DNA of 5,876 bases from the NCBI GenBank assembly GCA_012511925.1, contig JAAZFD010000148.1:1-5876 (forward strand), in the 5' to 3' direction. The notes beneath the pieces were generated by a model. That model saw only the letters and a list, made by a program, of their open reading frames with translations. It ran no database searches and had not been told where the DNA came from. Origin of the DNA: Clostridiales bacterium (lineage in GTDB: Bacteria; Bacillota; Clostridia; Christensenellales; CAG-138). The position numbers and the translations under genes were made by a program. Position 1 is the first letter of the stretch. Every line of letters starts with the position of its first letter. Shown here piece after piece: positions 1 through 3,722 of the stretch.

Positions 1-327
1 AAGCAAGGATGTTACGAACTTTGAGCATATATGCTGTGTTGCGGTAACTGGCAACGTGTGGGAGAGGTAGCCCTCGTCTGTCATTAGGTTCTGATAAAAA
101 TGCACATATGTATAAATGGCTGTTATAGCAATAGAAATAAAGCAAAAGTAAGTTGTAAGCATTACGAGCATGAACAAGAAAACCTCTGCAGTTTCGCCCG
201 CGTTTAGCTTTATTATCAAAAAAGAAAGCAATCCGGTTGCAACTCCTGCAATTAAAACAGAAGCCAATAGGGGTAAAAGCAATCGCTTTTGGGCTAAAAA
301 GTCGTGTTTTAATAATTTCTTGAGCAT
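1..327 (-). CDS. ABC-2-type transporter permease, N-terminal part (runs off the window)
   Basis: This is the first 109 codons of a membrane protein; the frame is still open at base 1. The start is ATG at 327-325, set by a GGGAGG ribosome binding site at 335-340. The N-terminus is basic (MLKKLLKHDF), followed by a hydrophobic helix at about residues 17-40 and a second at about 50-73. Then comes a DEGYLSHTLPV stretch (about 84-94), which I recall as a recurrent motif (DEGYL.FTLPV) in permeases of small Clostridia ABC-2-type exporters. The start lies 19 bases inside the ATPase gene, so the two are translationally linked. It should be the membrane partner of that ATPase. The substrate is not readable. 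The family call rests on motif memory and context. Confidence 0.8.
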   Translation of the reverse strand, partial: MLKKLLKHDFLAQKRLLLPLLASVLIAGVATGLLSFLIIKLNAGETAEVFLFMLVMLTTYFCFISIAITAIYTYVHFYQNLMTDEGYLSHTLPVTATQHICSKFVTSLL

Positions 328-1019
328 ACAAACACCTCCCTGAACAGTGCATCAATCGATGTATTTCTTTGGGTTTTGATATTATCGACCGTGTCGTACA
401 ACACCACCCTGCCGTCTTTTAGGAAAATTACATCGTCTAAAACATTCTCTACATCGTAAATCAAATGGGTTGAAATCAAAATCGTGGCTTCGGGATTGAT
501 ATTCGCAACAATCGTGTTTAGAATGTATTCCCTTGCCGCAGGGTCAACTCCGCCCAAGGGTTCATCTAACAGATACAGCCTTGCCCTGCGAGCCATAACC
601 AATGCAAGCTGAACCTTCTCCTGCATTCCCTTAGAAAGCGTTTTCATCTTAGCACCTACGCTAATCCTATGGTCTGCAAGCATAAGAATTGCTTTATTCT
701 TATCGAAATCATCATAGAAGTCCTCAAAAAGGTCTAAGCAGTCTTGAACCTTTGCGTTTTTGTTAAAGTAGGTACGCTCGGGCAGGTATGATACAAGGCT
801 TTTTGTATCTACCGAAACAGGCATTGAGTTGATTTCAATGCCCCCATCCGTAGGCGTTAACAGCCCTGCCGCCAGCTTTATAAAGGTTGTTTTCCCACTG
901 CCGTTAGGGCCTAACAGCCCAACAACCTTGCCCTTTGGAAGCGTTAGGTTGATAGACGAAAGCGCATAAAAATGCCCATAGGTCTTTGACAGGTTGGTGC
1001 ATCGTAGAATTGATTCCAT
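309..1019 (-). CDS. ABC transporter ATP-binding protein (YtrB-like)
   Basis: A 236-residue nucleotide-binding subunit that would power the adjoining permease at the inner face of the membrane. Visible motifs are Walker A GPNGSGKT (37-44), signature LSKGM (128-132), Walker B RLYLLDEP (147-154) with catalytic Glu153, D-loop GGVD (156-159) and switch His185 in STHL. The Q-loop position reads SYLPERTYF, with Glu81 instead of the usual Gln; an acidic residue there is, from memory, common in the YtrB-type subgroup. Length is normal for a single-domain ATPase. The start ATG at 1019 has an AGGAG site at 1026-1030. It lies 12 bases after the GntR gene and overlaps the permease by 19 bases, so the three form one operon. 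A role in envelope stress or antimicrobial response is inferred from Bacillus ytr operons, not shown here. Confidence 0.93.
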   Translation of the reverse strand: MESILRCTNLSKTYGHFYALSSINLTLPKGKVVGLLGPNGSGKTTFIKLAAGLLTPTDGGIEINSMPVSVDTKSLVSYLPERTYFNKNAKVQDCLDLFEDFYDDFDKNKAILMLADHRISVGAKMKTLSKGMQEKVQLALVMARRARLYLLDEPLGGVDPAAREYILNTIVANINPEATILISTHLIYDVENVLDDVIFLKDGRVVLYDTVDNIKTQRNTSIDALFREVFVCSRNY

Positions 1020-1031
1020 CTTTTTCTCCTT

Positions 1032-1442
1032 TTATTGATTTTGGTTTTTGTTTTCTTCTACCATGTAGTTACACAAAAAAGTAACGATTTCTTTTTTCGA
1101 AAGCCCTAAATCGCTCATTTCTCTTATGAAATCACTGCATAATTTCTTTTGCTTTATATTGGTATCGTCTGCAACGTCTTTGGCTTCAGGTTCTTCTGCT
1201 TGCTCTGCTTGCGTAGACTCTAATACTATATACTCGCCTGATACCAAAGCTAACACTTGATTCTCAACGAGGTATTGATATGCCTTTGCTACCGCATTGG
1301 GATTTGCGCCTATGTTGTATGCGAATGCTCTAAAATCGGGCAGTTTAGCACCCGAAACTAATTTTGAGTTCGAAATATCCGCAATAATGCGCTCGGCTAT
1401 CTGCAAATACACGGGGCGGTTAGCCTGAAATGTCCACAACAT
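1032..1442 (-). CDS. GntR-family transcriptional regulator, YtrA type
   Basis: A 136-residue DNA-binding repressor candidate. Residues 8-74 form a GntR winged helix-turn-helix: RPVYLQIAERI, then KLPDFRAFAYNIGANPNAVAKAYQYL with the recognition helix near 47-58, then a short wing ending at EYIVLE. An acidic linker (75-95) leads to a short C-terminal helical region (about 100-130) in place of a large ligand-binding domain, which is the YtrA subfamily layout. The usual SVRELA segment reads DFRAFA, and the wing lacks the common RG.GTFV, so the domain is somewhat diverged. The start ATG at 1442 has only a modest site: AAGGA about 12 bases upstream, with a nearer AGAG. It is first in the operon with the ABC ATPase and permease, and probably controls them and itself through the palindrome at 1484-1494. 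Confidence 0.9.
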   Translation of the reverse strand: MLWTFQANRPVYLQIAERIIADISNSKLVSGAKLPDFRAFAYNIGANPNAVAKAYQYLVENQVLALVSGEYIVLESTQAEQAEEPEAKDVADDTNIKQKKLCSDFIREMSDLGLSKKEIVTFLCNYMVEENKNQNQ

Positions 1443-1476
1443 CGATTCTCTTTATCCTTCCTCTGAATATATACAT

Positions 1477-1505
1477 ATTTTAGTGTGCGGCACAATATTT
1501 GTCAA
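1477..1505 (-). promoter_or_regulatory. Sigma-A promoter of the GntR-ABC operon
   Basis: On the minus strand, TTGACA (1505-1500) is followed by a 17-base spacer and TAAAAT (1482-1477). This is close to the vegetative consensus and points at the GntR gene, whose start is 35 bases downstream of the -10 box. Confidence 0.85.
1484..1494. promoter_or_regulatory. Palindrome in the promoter spacer, likely GntR operator
   Basis: TGTGC-G-GCACA is a perfect 5-bp-arm palindrome that extends as an imperfect one to 1482-1496. It lies wholly between the -35 and -10 boxes of the operon promoter, where a bound dimer would block RNA polymerase. That the GntR-family product binds it is an inference from position and from the autoregulation usual in this family. 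Confidence 0.55.
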
Positions 1506-1521
1506 ACCATTTATATTATAC

Positions 1522-1550
1522 TTGCATAAAAAGCCTCCTTAGGCTATTAT
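1522..1550 (+). promoter_or_regulatory. Probable promoter of the divergent membrane-protein gene
   Basis: TTGCAT (1522-1527), 17 bases, TATTAT (1545-1550), pointing at the gene starting at 1582. The spacer contains an inverted repeat AGCCT-cctt-AGGCT (1532-1545), which could be an operator. The boxes are acceptable rather than strong. Confidence 0.45.
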
Positions 1551-1581
1551 TTTAATATCTTGAAACATAGGAGCAATAAGA

Positions 1582-1938
1582 ATGGACACAAAGAAATTAG
1601 TTGGCATATTGGGTATTTTGCTTGGGGTCGCCTTAATCGTAGTAGGAATAGTATTATCCGCAAACAAACCGATTGCATTGCGTTCTCTCACAGCCGACTT
1701 TGAACAGCAGGACGACTACTACCAATACACCTACAAAAGCGTTAGCGAGCTTGTAAAAGGCCTAGACCAACAAAACAGGCTTTTGCACATAGCTATTTGC
1801 ACCGTTTTGATTGCTTGCGGCGCAATAATATTTGGAATTAACTTTGCAAATGTAGTTCCAAAAATCGAAATTGAGCCTGTAAAGAGAAAGTCAAAGGGGG
1901 CTACAAAGGTTCTAAAGCAAAGGGTAATTCAAAAATAA
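1582..1938 (+). CDS. Small membrane protein with two predicted helices, function unknown
   Basis: A 118-residue protein I do not recognise. Hydrophobic segments at 6-27 and 67-89 flank a polar loop (28-66) rich in Asp, Gln and Tyr (DFEQQDDYYQYTY). The tail (90-118) is strongly basic, with many Lys and Arg. The positive-inside rule suggests both ends are cytoplasmic and the loop is outside. The start ATG has an AGGAG site at 1569-1573, eight bases away. The gene is divergent from the GntR-ABC operon across a 139-base shared control region, so co-regulation is possible but unproven. No enzymatic motif is visible. It could equally be an orphan gene with no link to the transporter. Confidence 0.8.
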   Translation: MDTKKLVGILGILLGVALIVVGIVLSANKPIALRSLTADFEQQDDYYQYTYKSVSELVKGLDQQNRLLHIAICTVLIACGAIIFGINFANVVPKIEIEPVKRKSKGATKVLKQRVIQK

Positions 1939-1968
1939 GCAAAAAAACTGTATATTTTCAATTTCCTA

Positions 1969-1996
1969 TTGCATTATGGATTTAATGTTGTATAAT
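1969..1996 (+). promoter_or_regulatory. Promoter of rpmE
   Basis: TTGCAT (1969-1974), a 16-base spacer and a perfect TATAAT (1991-1996). Transcription would start near 2003, giving an untranslated leader of about 100 bases before the rpmE start at 2105. Confidence 0.65.
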
Positions 1997-2000
1997 AGAA

Positions 2001-2090
2001 TGCGTTCGAGTTTGCTCGAATGTGCAGCAGGAGAATGCGGTGCTTGGAGTTGTTTAGGCTAACCAAATGCGTTCTGCGCTCAGCAAATAT
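2001..2090 (+). promoter_or_regulatory. Structured 5' leader of rpmE, candidate L31 autoregulatory leader
   Basis: The leader folds into separable elements. A hairpin has perfect arms TTCGAG (2005-2010) and CTCGAA (2015-2020) around a TTTG loop, extendable with wobbles to 2001-2024. A second domain is closed by AGAATGC (2032-2038) pairing with GCGTTCT (2069-2075), with an inner TTGG (2044-2047)/CCAA (2063-2066) pairing. Ribosomal-protein leaders bound by L31 are known in Firmicutes and other bacteria; membership here is inferred from position and structure, and I could not compare it with a covariance model. Confidence 0.45.
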
Positions 2091-2097
2091 GAGAGGT
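2091..2097 (+). promoter_or_regulatory. Ribosome binding site deciding the rpmE start
   Basis: GAGAGGT lies about eight bases before the ATG at 2105. An in-frame GTG at 2096 overlaps this site and so has no site of its own. The ATG start also gives the standard MKKEIHPNY terminus of L31. Confidence 0.75.
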
Positions 2098-2104
2098 GAA
2101 ATCA

Positions 2105-2305
2105 ATGAAGAAGGAGATACATCCTAACTACGGCGAATCCACAGTGCGTTGTGCTTGTGGCGAAACCTTTACATCCGGCTCTGTCAAGGGCGAGCTAAAG
2201 GTTGAAATTTGCTCTAAGTGCCACCCCTTCTATACAGGTAGGCAAAAGCTTGTAGATACTGGTGGACGCGTTGACCGCTTTAATAAGCGTTACGGTCGTA
2301 AATAA
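2105..2305 (+). CDS. rpmE: 50S ribosomal protein L31, zinc-binding type
   Basis: A 66-residue protein with the full L31 pattern: [11 protein letters not shown] start, CACG (Cys16, Cys18), [10 protein letters not shown] (Cys36, Cys39) and the [14 protein letters not shown] end. L31 bridges the large and small ribosomal subunits on the 50S side. The four cysteines mark the C+ form, which holds zinc; from Bacillus it is known that this form is replaced by a cysteine-free paralogue when zinc is scarce. Length is normal. The gene stands alone between its own promoter with a structured leader and a terminator at 2329-2353. No recognisable Zur box was seen, but I cannot rule one out. Confidence 0.97.
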   Translation: MKKEIHPNYGESTVRCACGETFTSGSVKGELKVEICSKCHPFYTGRQKLVDTGGRVDRFNKRYGRK

Positions 2306-2328
2306 GTAATTAACCATTATATAAAGAG

Positions 2329-2353
2329 CGGGCGGTTATGTCGTCCGTTTTTT
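2329..2353 (+). terminator. Rho-independent terminator of rpmE
   Basis: A stem of CGGGCGG (2329-2335) and TCGTCCG (2341-2347), seven pairs including two G-U, has loop TTATG and is followed directly by six T (2348-2353). Confidence 0.85.
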
Positions 2354-2358
2354 ATGGG

Positions 2359-2389
2359 TGTATAAGTTCTCGTTTTGCTGTCAATAATA
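2359..2389 (+). promoter_or_regulatory. Possible forespore-type (sigma-G/F-like) promoter of the DUF1540 gene
   Basis: TGTATA (2359-2364), an 18-base spacer and AATAATA (2383-2389) resemble the sigma-G consensus boxes TGAATA and CATACTA more than any sigma-A arrangement here. No good sigma-A -35/-10 pair is seen before this gene. The match is partial and the region is AT-rich, so the call is weak. Confidence 0.25.
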
Positions 2390-2406
2390 CTATCAGTAAG
2401 TGATAG
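2390..2406 (+). promoter_or_regulatory. Hairpin overlapping the DUF1540 Shine-Dalgarno
   Basis: CTATCA (2390-2395) and TGATAG (2401-2406) form perfect 6-bp arms around GTAAG. The 3' arm shares TAG with the TAGGAGG ribosome binding site at 2404-2410. In RNA it would partly hide the site; in DNA it could be an operator. Confidence 0.45.
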
Positions 2407-2416
2407 GAGGGATATT

Positions 2417-2599
2417 ATGGCACATACAAAAACAGGAACGCAAACAATAGGATGCAATGTAAAAAGCTGTCGTTATAACGCAGACGGCAATTATTGCGAA
2501 TTGAACCGCATCCAGGTTGAGCCTATGGAAGGCACAAAGAGTTGCCACACTGGCAGACCAGGAGACGAAAGCCTTTGCGGCAGCTACATGGCAAGGTAA
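2417..2599 (+). CDS. DUF1540 domain-containing small cysteine-rich protein
   Basis: A 60-residue protein with the DUF1540 layout: IGCNVKSCRYNADGNYCELNRIQVEP, then C43 and a C-terminal LCGSYMAR. Cysteines are at 13, 18, 27, 43 and 54, in the spacing expected of this small, probably metal-binding family. The biochemical role of the family is not established. The start ATG at 2417 follows TAGGAGG by six bases. A longer reading from an ATG at 2375 would put the ribosome binding site inside the gene and is not used. It has its own terminator and so is probably a single-gene transcript. It sits between L31 and a zinc-ribbon gene, making three cysteine-rich small proteins in a row. Confidence 0.9.
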   Translation: MAHTKTGTQTIGCNVKSCRYNADGNYCELNRIQVEPMEGTKSCHTGRPGDESLCGSYMAR

Positions 2600-2635
2600 T
2601 GCCATTTAATTAGTTTTTCATGTTTCTTAACTCCT

Positions 2636-2673
2636 TACGACCTGCAAGTTTTTGCGGGTCGTATTCTGTTTTT
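2636..2673 (+). terminator. Terminator after the DUF1540 gene
   Basis: An 11-pair stem, TACGACCTGCA (2636-2646) with TGCGGGTCGTA (2653-2663), has loop AGTTTT. The tail is T-rich but broken (TTCTGTTTTT, 2664-2673). Confidence 0.8.
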
Positions 2674-2681
2674 GGGAGGGG

Positions 2682-2710
2682 TTGTTAATTTCGGTTTCTG
2701 GTGATAAAAT
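2682..2710 (+). promoter_or_regulatory. Promoter of the zinc-ribbon gene
   Basis: TTGTTA (2682-2687), 17 bases, TAAAAT (2705-2710) preceded by TGA, which forms an extended -10. It lies just after the previous terminator and about 58 bases before the probable ATA start at 2768, supporting an independent transcription unit. Confidence 0.55.
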
Positions 2711-2753
2711 GAGTTAATAATATTAAAAGCCGAATTAGAATAATTGCATTGAT

Positions 2754-2760
2754 AAGGAGG
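2754..2760 (+). promoter_or_regulatory. Ribosome binding site placing the start at an ATA codon
   Basis: AAGGAGG is a near-perfect site. Seven bases on, at 2768, the only open frame offers ATA rather than ATG. No in-frame ATG, GTG or TTG lies at a usable distance. Confidence 0.75.
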
Positions 2761-2767
2761 TTGCTAT

Positions 2768-2968
2768 ATAGGTATTCAGATTAAAACGATAACCGAAGCC
2801 GAAGGGGATACTTTGTTTCTATATGCTCACGAGATAGATACATTTGGCAAGTCTGATGTTAAATGCCCTCGTTGTGGTAAAGCATTGATATATGAGCCCG
2901 TTGGCAACTCTGGCACAATACGCTGCATCGAGCAAAATTGCATTAAACTCACATATCGCGGGTTATAA
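2768..2968 (+). CDS. Small zinc-ribbon protein with apparent ATA start codon
   Basis: An unrecognised 66-residue frame with protein-like composition that begins at ATA and ends at TAA (2966-2968). It reads (M/I)GIQIKTITEAEGDTLFLYAHEI at the N-terminus. A zinc-ribbon follows: CPRCG (Cys33, Cys36), then Cys53 and Cys58, spaced C-x2-C-x16-C-x4-C, ending near CIKLTYRGL. The four cysteines suggest one zinc atom; nothing tells the partner or substrate. A promoter and a perfect ribosome binding site precede it, with normal spacing to the ATA. An in-frame TAA at 2753-2755 excludes a longer N-terminus. It may be translated at a low level from AUA, be silenced by an ATG-to-ATA change, or reflect a sequencing or assembly error. 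The reading frame is intact, which argues against an old pseudogene. Confidence 0.7.
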   Translation: MGIQIKTITEAEGDTLFLYAHEIDTFGKSDVKCPRCGKALIYEPVGNSGTIRCIEQNCIKLTYRGL

Positions 2969-2980
2969 GACAGAATTTAA

Positions 2981-3003
2981 GGTTTGCCCTACGAAATGCG
3001 AAT
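2981..3003 (+). repeat. Direct repeat, copy 1
   Basis: A 23-base unit, GGTTT followed by GCCCTACGAAATGCGAAT, that matches the copy at 3226-3248 at 21 of 23 positions. It begins 13 bases after the zinc-ribbon stop codon. Confidence 0.7.
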
Positions 3004-3071
3004 GTTTGGGATGCGGAGGGTTTAACTGTACGTGCAATACCGAATTGCCCATTCGACAATCTTTTTTTGTC

Positions 3072-3091
3072 GGTCGCCCGAACGATGCGAA
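3072..3091 (+). repeat. Degenerate third copy of the direct repeat
   Basis: GGTCGCCCG-AACG-ATGCGAA aligns with the repeat core with two one-base gaps and a few mismatches. It lies partly in the loop of the hairpin with arms 3078-3083 and 3096-3101. Confidence 0.35.
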
Positions 3092-3225
3092 AAATGTTCG
3101 GACGGTTGGCTTAAGATTTTTCTGTATTTTTCGATAGTATAATTTATGTTATGTATAGGTGCGCGCCAGTCTCCCAAAGGAAAGCAAAGACATTTATCAT
3201 TCTATTGTGTTTGCGTGCTGACACA

Positions 3226-3248
3226 GGTTCGCCCTACGGAATGCGAAT
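3226..3248 (+). repeat. Direct repeat, copy 2
   Basis: GGTTC followed by GCCCTACGGAATGCGAAT, the partner of 2981-3003, 245 bases downstream and inside the candidate RNA. Flanking sequences of the two copies do not match, so the repeat unit itself is short. Confidence 0.7.
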
Positions 3249-3331
3249 TATTGAGTGGTAGCAAACTTGTTTAGCGTTGTGTCAAGCTGACAAGCACTGC
3301 ACCCCTACTGAGTGGGTGAATTAAGCACATA

Positions 3332-3364
3332 AAAAGAGGAGATTGCTCTCCCCTTTTATTTTTT
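3332..3364. terminator. Bidirectional terminator
   Basis: The arms AAAAGAGGAGA (3332-3342) and TCTCCCCTTTT (3347-3357) form ten pairs with one A/C mismatch and loop TTGC. Six T follow on the plus strand (3359-3364). Read on the minus strand, a run of T (3335-3331) ends the same stem, so it also serves the minus-strand genes ending at 3369. Confidence 0.8.
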
Positions 3365-3368
3365 CGCC

Positions 3369-3722
3369 TCACACTTCCTGCTGCACGAGTATTACCTCTA
3401 CTCCTGCATTTTTATATTTCTCCACCCAAGTGTTAAGCATAATTTCTACGCTTTCGATAACCGCCTTGTTGTTCACATCGGCATATTCGAAGTTGCCTAT
3501 CGTAATGAAGTTTTCACAATATTCCTCTAATATCTCCATTTTGGGTTCGAGGAAGGCATTGTAAGCCGCCTGCATTGCCCTGTTTGCACTCGCATTAAGC
3601 GTAAGCTCATGCCTTAGGCGCTTGAATGTTCCCTCGATATTAAAGGAATACCCTAAGAAGTTTACGCTTGAATCGTTTTTGCCGTCAAAAACTCTGTAAA
3701 CTCCTGCCGTTAAGCGTTTCAC
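3369..3722 (-). CDS. Hypothetical 117-residue protein coupled to the foldase gene
   Basis: I do not recognise this protein. It begins with GTG at 3722-3720, overlapping the TGA of the foldase gene in a 4-base GTGA. No Shine-Dalgarno is visible before it, so it probably depends on ribosomes finishing the upstream gene. The sequence is soluble and mixed: an N-terminal half with possible strands (VYRVFDGKNDSSVNFLGYSFNIEG), then helices rich in Ala, Glu and Leu (about 45-72), then a segment around NFEYADVNNKAVIESVEIML. The last residues (GVEVILVQQEV) look like a closing strand. There is no signal peptide or transmembrane segment, and one cysteine. Tight coupling to a secreted foldase is the only functional hint, although this product looks cytoplasmic. 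Confidence 0.8.
   Translation of the reverse strand: MKRLTAGVYRVFDGKNDSSVNFLGYSFNIEGTFKRLRHELTLNASANRAMQAAYNAFLEPKMEILEEYCENFITIGNFEYADVNNKAVIESVEIMLNTWVEKYKNAGVEVILVQQEV

Larger units (their letters stand above)
3150..3364 (+). ncRNA. Candidate structured small RNA of about 210 nt
   Basis: No protein frame is visible, but the ends look like an RNA gene. There is a perfect TATAAT at 3138-3143 (with only a poor -35), and a terminator at 3332-3364. Inside, TGACAC (3220-3225) pairs with GTGTCA (3277-3282), and the flanking GTGCT can pair with AGCAC, leaving an insertion between the two parts. GCGCGC (near 3161-3166) pairs with GCGTGC (3214-3219) with one wobble. The 5' end (TTATGT, TAGGTG, CAGT) can pair with the 3' end (ACATAA, ACTGCACCCCTA). 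A long rod closed by its ends, and this length, would fit 6S RNA, but I recognise no diagnostic sequence, so no family is assigned. One copy of the short repeat lies inside it. Confidence 0.4.
2969..3368. other. 400-base stretch without a convincing protein gene: repeats, hairpins, candidate RNA
   Basis: It holds a short direct repeat (two good copies, one degenerate), two hairpins and a candidate RNA gene. The hairpins are CGACAA (3054-3059)/TTGTCG (3067-3072) and CCGAAC (3078-3083)/GTTCGG (3096-3101). A plus-strand frame at 2892-3137 crosses the zinc-ribbon gene and the repeats and does not look like a real protein. Confidence 0.6.

Noticed and set aside
2096..2104. GTG start three codons upstream for rpmE
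   Set aside because: It overlaps the ribosome binding site, and L31 normally begins MKKEIHP at the ATG.
2375..2416. Longer start for the DUF1540 protein
   Set aside because: The AGGAGG site at 2405-2410 would be inside the gene, and the added residues do not match the family.
2393..2605. Minus-strand frame of 70 codons
   Set aside because: It lies antisense to the well-supported DUF1540 gene and has no ribosome binding site; its many Cys and Ala residues are complements of that gene's codons.
2761..2763. TTG directly after the AAGGAGG site as start of the zinc-ribbon gene
   Set aside because: It is out of frame with the zinc ribbon, has no spacing from the site, and leads to a stop after seven codons.
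3054..3101. The two hairpins as terminators for the zinc-ribbon gene
   Set aside because: Neither is followed closely by a T-run; the first has its T-run in the loop.
2892..3137. Plus-strand 81-codon frame rich in cysteine
   Set aside because: It begins inside the zinc-ribbon gene in another frame, has no ribosome binding site and runs through the repeats; composition is not protein-like.
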